Source of the DNA: Blastococcus sp. TF02A-30
GTDB taxonomy: Bacteria > Actinomycetota > Actinomycetes > Mycobacteriales > Geodermatophilaceae
Direction of reading: 5' to 3'
DNA length: 64,000 bases
Assembly: GCF_003319185.1 (NCBI RefSeq)
Contig: NZ_QOHJ01000001.1
Coordinates: forward strand, 434,001 to 498,000
Both the position numbers and the translations under genes were made by a program. Of the stretch, positions 48,728 to 57,642 are shown one piece after another; within the stretch, counting starts at the first letter, position 1; the number at the start of each line of letters is the position of its first letter. Below the pieces are notes generated by a model. The model made no database searches, was not told the origin of the DNA, and saw only the letters and a list, made by a program, of their open reading frames with translations.

Positions 48728-50031
48728 GTTGCCGCTCTGACCTGCGCTTTCGCGCTCAGGTCGCGTCCTGGGGACGGTGGAGCGGTCGGGGTGACAGTAC
48801 ACGGCCCGTCGTCCGCGGCGAGCGCCCGGGTCGCTCGTGCCCAGCCCTCCGCCAGCGCGACCCGAGCCGCGGTGCGCTCCGGCCAGCCGGGCTGCTGCAC
48901 GCGGAACGGCCCGGTGGCCAGCCCGAGGAGGACCGCGGCCACACGCGGGCGCAGCTGCCCGGCCGGCCAGCGGTCGAGGACGTGCCGTTCGACGAGAGCC
49001 CGCCAGGTGGTGACCGGGCCGGCGGCGGGTGCGAGGGACTCCAGCAGGTCCAGGTGCGCCAGCACCGTCGCCCAGTCGTCGATGCGGTGCCCCCCGCCTG
49101 CGGTGTCGACGTCGAGCAGCCCGACCACCGCGCCGCCGTCCACCAGCAGCTGGGACTCGTAGAGGTCCCCGTGGACCGGCACCACCGGGTGCTCGCCGGG
49201 GTCCGCCGCCGCGAGCACGGCGGTGAGGGCGTCGAGGCGCGGGCCGAGCGCGGGGAGCACCGCGCGCAGCACCGCGGCGTGCTGCCCCGCGCGCGCCAGC
49301 GCGTCGCCGGGCGCGCGCCGGCCCCGCCGGGGGAGCCGGCAGGTGGCCTGGGGCAGCGCGTCGAGGAGCCCGTCCAGCGCCGCGGGGTCCGGCAGGCGGC
49401 CGTGGGCGCGGCCGAGGAGGAGCTCCCGCGCCGGCGTCCCGGGCAGGGCGGGGAGGACGACGGCGCCGTCGTCGGTGGCCGCGAGGACGGGCGGGACCGG
49501 GACCGCCCCGGCGAGGACCGCGTGCGCCGCGACCAGCCGGTCGACGCCGCCCGGCGGGACGACCTTGACGAAGAACGGGCCCGCCGTCGTGACCGCCTCC
49601 ACCACGGCTCGCCGTCCCGGCCGGTACGAGCGGAGCCGGACCGCCCGCACCTCGGCGGTGATCCCCAGGGCCGTCAGGTGCTCCCGCGCCCCGCTCCGCC
49701 GGGCCGCCCAGGCCAGCGCGGGCAGCCCGGGGTCGTCCGGGCAGCGCCAGACGGCGACGGGCACCGACGAACCGCCGGGCCCCGCGGCCTCGCGCACGGT
49801 GGCGCCGGCGGGGATCCGGCTGCCCGTGGCCGCGACCAGGACCTCCGCCGTCGTGCGGCCGTACGACCAGGCGACGTCGGCCGCGTACCGGACGGTGGCG
49901 CCGCCGTCGGGCTGCAGCGCCGCCCCGCCCGGCCGGAGCCGCAGCAGCCGGCCGCCGCGGGTGGTGAGGAAGCCCGTCCAGAGCTGCTCCGCGGCGGGCC
50001 CGAGGAGCAGGTCGAGGACGGCGGCCGGCAC
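48718..50031 (-). CDS. Aminoglycoside-phosphotransferase-fold kinase
   Basis: A 437-residue kinase-like protein. The catalytic loop is HGDLYESQLLVDGGAVVGLLDVDTAGGGHRIDDWA (HGD and DVD, about 310-345), the N-lobe has PFFVKVVPPGG with the ATP-binding lysine, and the first 130 residues form a separate domain with VRYAADVAWSYGRTTAEVL. These proteins phosphorylate small metabolites or antibiotics. Its TAG stop (48718-48720) lies inside the tRNA-Gly 5' end, so the two genes overlap by 10 bp. GTG 50031 is preceded by weak purines. Confidence 0.85.
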   Translation of the reverse strand: MPAAVLDLLLGPAAEQLWTGFLTTRGGRLLRLRPGGAALQPDGGATVRYAADVAWSYGRTTAEVLVAATGSRIPAGATVREAAGPGGSSVPVAVWRCPDDPGLPALAWAARRSGAREHLTALGITAEVRAVRLRSYRPGRRAVVEAVTTAGPFFVKVVPPGGVDRLVAAHAVLAGAVPVPPVLAATDDGAVVLPALPGTPARELLLGRAHGRLPDPAALDGLLDALPQATCRLPRRGRRAPGDALARAGQHAAVLRAVLPALGPRLDALTAVLAAADPGEHPVVPVHGDLYESQLLVDGGAVVGLLDVDTAGGGHRIDDWATVLAHLDLLESLAPAAGPVTTWRALVERHVLDRWPAGQLRPRVAAVLLGLATGPFRVQQPGWPERTAARVALAEGWARATRALAADDGPCTVTPTAPPSPGRDLSAKAQVRAATRV

Positions 50032-50057
50032 CCGACCATGGTGGCCGGTGCGCGAGG

Positions 50058-51020
50058 TCAGCGGCGCATCTCGGCCAGGAAGCCGATCGCCTCCGAGCGC
50101 AGCCGCTCGGCCATCTGGGACAGCCCTGTGACGTCCGAGCCGTCGGCGCCGAGGGACGCCGAGCCGTCGACCGCCGCGGCGATCCCGTCGACCAGGCCGT
50201 TCATGTCGGTGACCGTGGAGCCCACGCCGGCCATGACCGCGGCGACGTCCTCGCACGCCTGGCGGATCTGCTCCACCTGCGCGGTGACCCGCTCGGTGGC
50301 GCGGCCGGTCTGGTCGGCGAGGTCCTTGACCTCGGAGGCGACGACGGCGAAGCCCTTGCCCGCCTCGCCCGCGCGCGCTGCTTCGATCGTGGCGTTGAGG
50401 GCCAGGAGGCGGGTCTGGGCGGCGACCGAGTCGATCAGGGCGATGATCTCCTTGATCTCGGCCGACGAGCGGGTCAGCGAGGAGATGGTGTCCCGCGCGG
50501 TGCCCACCTCGGTGCTGGCCGCGGACGCCGCCTGGGTCAGGCCGGAGGCCGACGCGCTCATCTCGGTGGACGCCGTCGCCACCTGCTCGGACATGGCCAG
50601 CACGACCGACTCGAACTCGTCGGCCAGCCGCAGCCGCGAGCTCTGCGCCTCGGTGACGCGACCCGCGGTCTCCTGCATGGCCCCGCGGGCCGCGTTGATG
50701 TCGGTGGCGCCCTTGCGGAAGGCCCCGCGCAGCCCGGTGAGCAGCAGCCGCCGGTGGAAGCGGCCCTCGGCGGCGGTGGTCAGCGCGGCCGAGGACTCCC
50801 GCACGTAGGCGTCGGAGACGTCCAGGACGCGGTTGACGCCGTGGTGCAGGGCGACGAGCTCCGGGATGCCGGCGGCACCCTCCGGCGCGGCGCTGCGCGC
50901 CTCGAGGTCACCCGCGGCGGCCGCCTCGCAGGTGCGGGTCAGCTGCCGGACGAACGCCCGGTAGACCGCCAGCTCCTCGGCGTCGGAGCGCGCTCCGCCC
51001 GTGCCCCTGCGGATGCCCAC
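50058..51020 (-). CDS. Soluble methyl-accepting chemotaxis protein
   Basis: A 320-residue receptor without membrane helices. The signalling hairpin is [27 protein letters not shown] followed by [24 protein letters not shown] (about 200-245), which binds CheA/CheW. The N-terminal 60 residues resemble a HAMP-like or helical input linker. GTG 51020 lies one base after the stop of the PAS gene, so this pair acts as a split Aer receptor: PAS sensor on one chain, signalling hairpin on the other. Confidence 0.92.
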   Translation of the reverse strand: MGIRRGTGGARSDAEELAVYRAFVRQLTRTCEAAAAGDLEARSAAPEGAAGIPELVALHHGVNRVLDVSDAYVRESSAALTTAAEGRFHRRLLLTGLRGAFRKGATDINAARGAMQETAGRVTEAQSSRLRLADEFESVVLAMSEQVATASTEMSASASGLTQAASAASTEVGTARDTISSLTRSSAEIKEIIALIDSVAAQTRLLALNATIEAARAGEAGKGFAVVASEVKDLADQTGRATERVTAQVEQIRQACEDVAAVMAGVGSTVTDMNGLVDGIAAAVDGSASLGADGSDVTGLSQMAERLRSEAIGFLAEMRR

Positions 51021-51021
51021 C

Positions 51022-51591
51022 TCAGTGCTCCTCGTCGTTGATGATCGACCAGATCCAGTCGTCGTAGGACTGCGCCTGCTCGGCGATCAGCTCGCCCAGC
51101 AGCCGGGACGACGCCTCGACGGCCGCCCTGGCGTTGGGGTGCCGGCGCTCCTCGGCCAGCAGCCGCTGGTAGAGCGGGCGGACCCTCTCGACGGCGGAGC
51201 GCGCGGGTCGGCGGCGGTTGGAGTGGTAGCCCACGACGGCGCCGTCGGCCCCGTAGGACGGCGTCACGTGCGCGAGCACCCAGTAGTGCCCGCCGTCGGC
51301 GGCCAGGTTGTCGATGTAGGCGAACACCTCCTGGCGGGCGGCCAGGGTGTCCCACAGCAGCTTGAACACCGCGCGCGGCATGTCGGGGTGCCGGATGAGG
51401 TTGTGCGGCTGCCCGAGGACCTGGTCGAGGTCGTAGCCGCTGACCCGCAGGAAGACGTCGTTGGCGTAGGTGATGACGCCGCGCGGATCGGTCTTGGAGA
51501 CGATCAGCTCGTCGGCGGCGAAGGTCCGCTCGACGCCGGTCGGTCGGGGGACCGAGCGGGCGCCGCGGGCTGCCGGCCGGGTGTCGAGCAC
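51022..51591 (-). CDS. Aer-like PAS-domain protein
   Basis: A 189-residue protein with one PAS domain of the Aer type: [59 protein letters not shown], then the [14 protein letters not shown] strand. In Aer the PAS domain binds FAD and senses redox state. A C-terminal helical segment (residues 140-189) could contact the chemoreceptor. ATG 51591 fits; the stop precedes the MCP start by one base. Confidence 0.9.
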   Translation of the reverse strand: MLDTRPAARGARSVPRPTGVERTFAADELIVSKTDPRGVITYANDVFLRVSGYDLDQVLGQPHNLIRHPDMPRAVFKLLWDTLAARQEVFAYIDNLAADGGHYWVLAHVTPSYGADGAVVGYHSNRRRPARSAVERVRPLYQRLLAEERRHPNARAAVEASSRLLGELIAEQAQSYDDWIWSIINDEEH

Positions 51592-51670
51592 GGAACTCCT
51601 CCTGGGGGACGACGGTGTCTCCGGGAGTCATCGGCAGCCGCGGTTCCGGACGGCACCGTGTCGCGGACGA

Positions 51671-51713
51671 CACCGCGCCCCGTCCGCACGGGGAAGTCGG
51701 ACGGGGCGCGGTG
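51671..51713. terminator. Terminator after the protease gene
   Basis: CACCGCGCCCCGTCCG (51671-51686) and its inverse CGGACGGGGCGCGGTG (51698-51713), a perfect 16-bp stem with an 11-nt loop, 37 nt beyond the protease stop. Confidence 0.8.
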
Positions 51714-51869
51714 GCCTCGGGGTGCGCCGTCAGCGGCGCCGGAGGGGCGTCAGATCGGACGCCCCGTGCAGGACGACGTGCAGCTCAGCGACCAGATGGA
51801 GCCCAGCGCGGCGAACCGCGCCGATCGCACCAGCCGCTCGCCCGAGGGGCCGGTGCGCTCCACCGGGGC

Positions 51870-52035
51870 GGCCGGTGCGGCCCCTGAGCCGCCACCGGGG
51901 GTGGTCCCGCCCGGCGTGCTGCCACCGGGAGAGGTCCCGCCCGGTGCGGAGCCGCCGGGGGTCGCCCCGCCGGGAGCCGTCCCACCGGGCGTGGTGCCAC
52001 CGGGCGTGGTGCCACCCGGCGCGGTCCCGCCCGGT
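51870..52035 (-). repeat. Short PGGT-encoding tandem repeat tract
   Basis: About ten degenerate 15-bp units encoding the pattern (T/S/A)PGG(T/S) near the C-terminus of the protease. Confidence 0.7.
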
Positions 52036-52334
52036 GAGGCGCTGCCGGCGACGTAGGTCAGGGCGCTGCTCAGCACCGTCGACCGCCCGTCCGGAGCGAA
52101 CACGGTCACGTCGTAGCCGCCGGCCACGCGGGCGGGCGCCCGGAAGACGACCTGCGTGCTGCTGGCGCTGACCACCGTGGCCGCGGCGCTGGTGCCGACG
52201 CGGACCTTGGCCCCCGCGGGCAGCGCCGTCCCGGTGATCGTCACCAGCGTGCCGCCGGCGACGTCGACGGTGTTCGGGCTCAGCGACGTGATCCGGAACT
52301 CGCCCACCGAGGGGTACGTGGTGGTGCCGTTGCC

Positions 52335-52775
52335 CGGACCGGTCGGTGCGGGCGTGCCGCCGCCGGTGCCCGGCGTCCCGGGTGCGGTGGTCCCGGGGGT
52401 GCTGGGGGCGGTGGTCCCCGGCGTGCTGGGCGCGGTGGCGCCCGGCGTGCTGGGCGCGGTGCCCCCGGGCGCGGTGCCGCCCGGCGCGGTCGGCGTCCCC
52501 GGAGTGCTGGGCGCCGTCGTCCCCGGGGTGGTGCCACCGGGGGAGGTGCCTCCCGGTGCCGTCCCGCCCGGTGCCGTGCCGCCGGGCGTCGTGCCGCCGG
52601 GCGTCGTCCCGCCAGGGGTGCTGCCGCCGGGCGTCGTCCCGCCAGGGGTGCTGCCGCCGGGGCTCGTGCCGCCCGGGGCGGTGCTCCCGGGGGTGCTGCC
52701 ACCGGGGGCGGTGCCGCCCGGCGCCGTCCCGCCGGGGCTGGTGCCGCCGGGGCTGGTGCCGCCGGACGAGCCCGG
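52335..52775 (-). repeat. Long PGGT-encoding tandem repeat tract
   Basis: About 440 bp of degenerate 15-bp units encoding GGT(S/T/A)PGG, later TAPSTPG variants. It links catalytic and IPT domains, likely as a wall-spanning stalk. The repeat stays open in several frames on both strands. Confidence 0.75.
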
Positions 52776-54642
52776 CGTCGGGACCGCGGAGCCCACGAGG
52801 AGCGGCGCCGCGTGCGTGCGCCCCACCGGCTGGCCGTCGCGGTACAGCTGGACGGTGAGCACGTAGCGGCCGTCGCCCAGGGGCATCGACGGCGACAGGC
52901 CGATGCCGTCCAGGTCGGCGTGCGTGCCGAGGTCGAAGACGGCGGTCCCGGAGTCGTCGGTGGGCAGCGTCGTCCCTTCGAGGGTCACCGGCTTGTCGGC
53001 GAGGGCCCAGATCTCGCCCTCGAACTCCATGCCGAGGCCGAGCTCGACGGAGTAGTCGCCCGTGCCCACCACGTCGGTGAGTGCCGACGACGGGCGAGGC
53101 GGTCCCCGCGCGTGCGGTCATGGCGCTGAAGGCGTACTGCACCGTCTGGGACGGGTCGGAGGTCAGGTGCCCCAGGGTCAGCCGGCCACCGGTGACCGAC
53201 TTCCCGGCGAGGGCCGGGACCGGGTCGACGTCGGCCAGCAGGGCCGCGCGCAGCTCCGCCGCGGTGGCCGTCGGCTTCGCCGCCTTGTAGAGCGCCACGG
53301 CCGCGGCCACCATCGGCGAGGCCAGCGACGTGCCGCTGGAGAGCCCGTAGCCGCCGGTGTTGGTGATCGACGCGATCAGCGTGCCCGGTGCGAAGAGGTC
53401 GACCGAGGTGGCGCCGTAGCCGGAGACGTCGCTGACGGTGTCCGCGGCGGTGGAGGAGCCGACGGTGATCACGTTCCACTCGGTCAGGCTGGCCGGGTAC
53501 ACCGGGCTGGTGTCGCGGTTCCCGCTGTCGTTGCCGGCCGCGGTCACGAAGAGCACGTCGTGCGCGGCGGCGTAGGCGACCGCGGAGCGGAGGACGTCCA
53601 GCGCCGGACCGGAGAAGGCGCCGCCCCACGAGGCGTTGATGGCGTCGGCCCCGTGGTCGACGGCGTAGCGGATCGCCTCCGCGCCGGCGGTGACGCTCAC
53701 GTTGCGCCCGCCCCCGATGACCAGCGGCATGATCTGGACGCCGGGCGCGACTCCGGCCAGGCCCTGGCCGTTGTTCGCGCGGGCGCCGACGGTGCCCGAC
53801 ACCGATGCGCCGTGCTCCCCGTAGCCGCCGTTGTCGATGTCGGCGCTGCCGGCGTACCAGTTCCAGCCGTGGCAGTCGCCGGGCTTGCCGTTGCCGTCGG
53901 TGTCGGCGGTGCCGCAGGGCTGGGCCGGGTTGGTCCACAGCGCGCCGGCCATGTCCGGGTGGTCGGAGTCGTAGCCGGTGTCGATGACCGCGACGACCAT
54001 GCCCTCGCCGGTGGTGGTGTCCCAGCCGTCGGGGGCGTCGGTGTCGGCGTCCGGCGTGACCTGCGCCTGCTGGTAGGCGTTGCGCCCGGTGTTGTCCAGG
54101 TGCCAGCCGTACTGGGGGACGAAGGGATCGGTGAGCGCGCCGGCGACCTCGACGGTGGTGTCGAACTCGGCGGCGGCCACGCCCGGGACGGCCGTGAGGT
54201 GCTGCGGCGCCAGCCCGTCGGCGGCCACCAGGGCCCGGCCGTCGCTCAGCGGCTGGGCGCTCACGACGCCGTCGACGTCCTGCAGCCCGGCCAGGAGGTC
54301 GGCGGTGACGGTGCCGGTGGAAGCCGAGACGACGTAACGCGTGAGGCCGTCGCCGTCGCCCCAGTCGCTCACGACGGGGAGGGACGGCGTGGCCATCGCC
54401 GTCCAGGCCGCGGCGCCGCCGTAGCCCACGGCGACCGCCGATGCCAGGACGAGCGCCTGGATCCGCTTGCTCTTCATCCGGTGGGTCCCCCGGACACCCC
54501 CGCCCCGGTCCGTCCGGGAGCGCCGGTGGGCCCGTGGTCCGGGCCGCCGGCAGGCGTCTTCCCGCTCGCAACGGCGGTTTCCGGACGGCGGTTGAGACCG
54601 GGCTGGCCCGGTTCACCCGGAAGGAGGGCGGCCCCCGTTCCC

Positions 54643-54648
54643 TAGACT
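54643..54648 (+). promoter_or_regulatory. -10 element of leaderless dcd transcript
   Basis: TAGACT (TANNNT) ends 7 nt before ATG 54656, so transcription should begin at or beside the start codon. Confidence 0.6.
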
Positions 54649-54655
54649 CCGCGCC

Positions 54656-55240
54656 ATGCTGCTCAGCGACCGCGACATCAAGGCCTCGATCGCCGACGGG
54701 CGGCTCGCCATCGAGCCCTACGACGCGGGGCTGGTGCAGCCCTCCAGCATCGACGTCCGGCTCGACCGGTTCTTCCGCGTGTTCAACAACGCGCGCTACA
54801 CCCACATCGACCCGGCCCAGCAGCAGGACGACCTCACCACGCTGGTCGAGCCCGAGGGCGACGAGCCGTTCGTGCTGCACCCCGGTGAGTTCGTGCTCGG
54901 CTCCACGCTCGAGGTCGTGTCCATCCCCGACGACCTCGCCGCCCGGCTGGAGGGCAAGTCCTCCCTGGGCCGGCTGGGCCTGCTCACCCACTCCACGGCC
55001 GGCTTCGTCGACCCCGGCTTCTCCGGGCACATCACGCTGGAGCTGTCCAACGTGGCCAACCTGCCCATCACGCTGTGGCCCGGCATGAAGATCGGCCAGC
55101 TGTGCCTGTTCCGGCTCACCAGCGCCGCGGAGCACCCGTACGGCTCGGCCGTGTACGGCTCCCGGTACCAGGACCAGCGCGGGCCGACGCCGTCGCGGTC
55201 CTACCGCAACTTCACCCGCGCGGAGACCCGGCGTCCCTGA
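54656..55240 (+). CDS. dcd: dCTP deaminase (probably bifunctional, dUMP-forming)
   Basis: A 194-residue trimeric enzyme converting dCTP to dUTP/dUMP for thymidylate synthesis. Landmarks: [30 protein letters not shown], the catalytic Glu region [33 protein letters not shown], and [16 protein letters not shown] at the C-terminal lid. Actinobacterial members of this type also hydrolyse the triphosphate. The 3' end overlaps the convergent MFS gene by 29 bp. Confidence 0.96.
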   Translation: MLLSDRDIKASIADGRLAIEPYDAGLVQPSSIDVRLDRFFRVFNNARYTHIDPAQQQDDLTTLVEPEGDEPFVLHPGEFVLGSTLEVVSIPDDLAARLEGKSSLGRLGLLTHSTAGFVDPGFSGHITLELSNVANLPITLWPGMKIGQLCLFRLTSAAEHPYGSAVYGSRYQDQRGPTPSRSYRNFTRAETRRP

Positions 55241-56552
55241 CGTGCGCGCTGACCGGCGCCTCGGCGCCGGCGGCCTCCAGCACCTCGGTGCACCGCCCGG
55301 CCGGTGACCAGCCCGGGACGGACCGTTCCACCTCGTCGTCCACGTACCGGTCGCGGGTCACCACCCAGCCGAGCGCGGCCAGCCCGGCGACGCCGGCCAG
55401 CGCCAGCACGAACATCCCGGTGTAGCCGCCGGTCGCCCCCCGCAGGACGCCGACCAGCAGCGGCCCGCCGGCGGCCAGCACGTAGCCCCAGCCCTGGGCG
55501 GCGGTGGACAGCGCCGCCGTCGTCTCCGGGGTGCGGGCCCGCAGCCCGAGCAGGGTCAGCACCATCGAGAACGTGCCCATGCCGACGCCGAGCAGCGTCA
55601 CCCACAGCCAGGGCGCGGTCTGCGGTGCCTGCCAGAGGCCGACCCAGCCGACGGCGTAGCAGCCGAGGAAGAACCCGAGCAGCGGGCGCTGCAGGTTCGC
55701 GCGCACGGTGAGCGCGGGGACGACGGCGTTGACCGGGATGACCACCAGCGTGTTCAGCCCCAGCAGCAGCCCGGCGGTGTGCGCGCTGACGCCGCTGTCG
55801 CGCAGGTACTGGGCGGTCCACCCGACGATGACGTAGGCCTGCATGGACTGCAGGCCGAAGAACAGCGCCAGCGCGAGCGCCAGCCGGCTGTGCACCAGGT
55901 GCCGCATGCGCACGGCCGTGTGCGAGGCGCGGGTGGCCCCCGGCCGGGCCGGGACCAGCAGCCAGACGAGCGCGCCGACCGCGGCCAGCACGGTCCACAC
56001 GCCCAGCGCCCAGCGCCACCCGTCGGCACCCACCGATTCGGCGATCGGCTGCGTGGCCACCGACGCGACCGCCCCGCCGGCGCTCAGCGCGGTCCCGTAG
56101 GCGCCGACCATGAGCCCGGTGCGGTGCGGGAAGTAGCGCTTGACCAAGCTCGGCAGCAGCACGTTGCCGAGCGCGCCGCCGGTCATCGCGAGGACGGTGC
56201 CGAGAAGGAACAGCGGGAACGCGTCGGCCAGCGACCGCACCACCAGGCCGACCGCCATGGCGCCGAGCGCTCCGGCCAGCACGTGCGAGTCGCGGTAGCG
56301 GGCGGTCAGCGGCGGGCCGGCGAACCCCAGCGCGGCGAAGCACAGCACCGGCAGCGACGTGAGCAGCCCGGCCAGCGCGCTGGACAGGCCCAGTCCCTGC
56401 TCGATCTCCTCCAGCACCGGGCCCACCGAGTTGACCGCCGTCCGCAGGTTCAGCCCGGTGAGCACGATCGCGGTGCCGATGAGGACCAGCCCGCGCCTGG
56501 CCGGGGCGGTGGGGGCTTCCTGGGCGGGGGCGGTGCCGGTCACTCCGGCCAT
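55212..56552 (-). CDS. MFS transporter, CynX/NimT family
   Basis: A 446-residue 12-helix transporter. The first helix with [29 protein letters not shown] is the hallmark of the CynX/NimT branch (cyanate, nitroimidazole or amino-acid analogue export). Twelve hydrophobic segments follow, with [24 protein letters not shown] in the second repeat loop. The substrate cannot be predicted. ATG 56552 lies close to GGCC-rich sequence without a strong ribosome site. Confidence 0.88.
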   Translation of the reverse strand: MAGVTGTAPAQEAPTAPARRGLVLIGTAIVLTGLNLRTAVNSVGPVLEEIEQGLGLSSALAGLLTSLPVLCFAALGFAGPPLTARYRDSHVLAGALGAMAVGLVVRSLADAFPLFLLGTVLAMTGGALGNVLLPSLVKRYFPHRTGLMVGAYGTALSAGGAVASVATQPIAESVGADGWRWALGVWTVLAAVGALVWLLVPARPGATRASHTAVRMRHLVHSRLALALALFFGLQSMQAYVIVGWTAQYLRDSGVSAHTAGLLLGLNTLVVIPVNAVVPALTVRANLQRPLLGFFLGCYAVGWVGLWQAPQTAPWLWVTLLGVGMGTFSMVLTLLGLRARTPETTAALSTAAQGWGYVLAAGGPLLVGVLRGATGGYTGMFVLALAGVAGLAALGWVVTRDRYVDDEVERSVPGWSPAGRCTEVLEAAGAEAPVSAHVRDAGSPRG

Positions 56553-56598
56553 GGTCCTCCGTGGCCTGGGCCACAGCCGCCGCGGGGGAGATCCGCGG

Positions 56599-57564
56599 TC
56601 AGGCGGCGGTCCGCCGGACCCGCTCGAGCCGCGGCACCGTCGTCGGGACCCGGTGCCAGACCGCCTTCTGCAGGGTGAGGGTCACCAGGGCGGCGGCGAC
56701 GATGCCGAGCAGGTTGATGCCGAGCTGCAGCGCGGCCCGCCGGAATTCCGCGCCCCCGCCCAGCGCCAGCGACACCGCCATGTCGGCGGCGGCCGGCACG
56801 GTGGTGACGGAGATGAAGACGCCGACCAGCGCGCCGCTCTTGGCCGCGGTCAGCGACAGCACACCGGCGATGCCCGCGAGGACGGCCACCACCACCGACC
56901 ACCGGTCGGGGGCGGTGATGAAGCCGGTCTCCGGGCGCTCCGCCGTGAGCACCTCGGTGCCGAACCAGCCGAGGCCGCGGCCGACCAGCACGACCAGGGC
57001 GGTCAGCAGGATCGCCGCCGCGAAGCCCACGACGAGGGACACGGCGGCGCGGCGCGCGATCGACGGCCGCCGGTGGACCACGGAGACGGCCAGCGCGGCC
57101 AGCGGCGCGAACTCCGGCCCCAGCACCATCGCGCCGATCACGAGGATGGCCGAGTCGTTGATGATCGCCGCCGCGGCCAGCAGCGTGGCGATGGTGAGGA
57201 AGGCCAGGTACGAGGCCGACAGCGACGACTCGGCGTCGGTCGTCCGCACCACCTGCTCCCAGACCACGGCGTCGGCCCCGTCGCCCGGTGCCCGCTCCTC
57301 GGCCCGTCGGGCGGCGCTGGAGGCCGCCGCGTCGACCGACTGCAGGACGATCCCGCCGTCCTTGTCCACACCGAGCCGCTTCAGCTCGCCGATGAGCGCG
57401 TCGGCCGACTCGCGGGCCACGTCGGCGACCACGAGGTCGCCGGCCGGCTGGACCGAGGCCCCGGGCAGCACGGCGAGGTGGGCGGTCCCGGCGTCCCCGG
57501 TGAAGAGCTCCCGCACCTGCGCGGTCCGGTCGGGAGGGACGGTGACCCGCAGCTGCAGCAGCAC
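56599..57564 (-). CDS. DUF389 membrane protein
   Basis: A 321-residue protein: a cytoplasmic ferredoxin-like N-terminal domain (about 1-110), then six membrane helices. The DUF389 hallmark NDSAILVIGAMVLGPEFAPLAALA is at about 135-158, followed by ARRAAVSLVVGFAAAILLTALV and GVLSLTAAKSGALVGVFISVTTVPAAADMAV. The family is of unknown function, often linked to ion or stress physiology. ATG 57564 is the only plausible start. Confidence 0.9.
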   Translation of the reverse strand: MLLQLRVTVPPDRTAQVRELFTGDAGTAHLAVLPGASVQPAGDLVVADVARESADALIGELKRLGVDKDGGIVLQSVDAAASSAARRAEERAPGDGADAVVWEQVVRTTDAESSLSASYLAFLTIATLLAAAAIINDSAILVIGAMVLGPEFAPLAALAVSVVHRRPSIARRAAVSLVVGFAAAILLTALVVLVGRGLGWFGTEVLTAERPETGFITAPDRWSVVVAVLAGIAGVLSLTAAKSGALVGVFISVTTVPAAADMAVSLALGGGAEFRRAALQLGINLLGIVAAALVTLTLQKAVWHRVPTTVPRLERVRRTAA

Positions 57565-57585
57565 GGGCGCCGTTCCTACCCGAGA

Positions 57586-57630
57586 CGACGACGGCGCGCG
57601 CCCCCGGGTGGGGGACGCGCGCCGTCGTCG
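57586..57630. terminator. Terminator of the EtfD-like gene
   Basis: CGACGACGGCGCGCG (57586-57600) and its exact inverse (57616-57630), with an inner C-run/G-run stem; ends 12 nt before the stop of the Fe-S gene, 3' side on the minus strand. Confidence 0.8.
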
Positions 57631-57642
57631 GTGCTGCTGGGG

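Larger units (their letters stand above)
51750..54477 (-). pseudogene. Secreted S8 subtilisin-like protease with Pro-Gly-Gly-Thr repeats, frameshifted
   Basis: The 5' part (54477 to about 53092) encodes a signal peptide, propeptide and S8 catalytic domain with Asp in VAVIDTGYDSDHPDM, His in GEHGASVSGTVGA, oxyanion Asn in TAAGNDSGN and Ser in SSGTSLASPMVAAA. The 3' part in another frame encodes a beta domain (GTGDYSVELGLGMEFEG), a long PGGT repeat tract, an IPT/TIG domain (ITSLSPNTVDVAGGTLVTITG...), a second PGGT tract and SLSCTSSCTGRPI. A single extra base in the CCC run at 53092-53094 explains the break: removing it joins TASP to SSALTDVVGTG. Whether this is real inactivation, phase variation or a sequence error is open. 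Confidence 0.85.

Noticed and set aside
52335-52775. Possible CRISPR array in the repeated tract
   Set aside because: Units are about 15 bp, degenerate, without spacers, and encode an in-frame peptide repeat.
52156-52866. Plus-strand collagen-like frame of Val-Pro-Pro-Gly repeats
   Set aside because: It is the reverse complement of the PGGT repeats of the protease; repeats are open in several frames on both strands.
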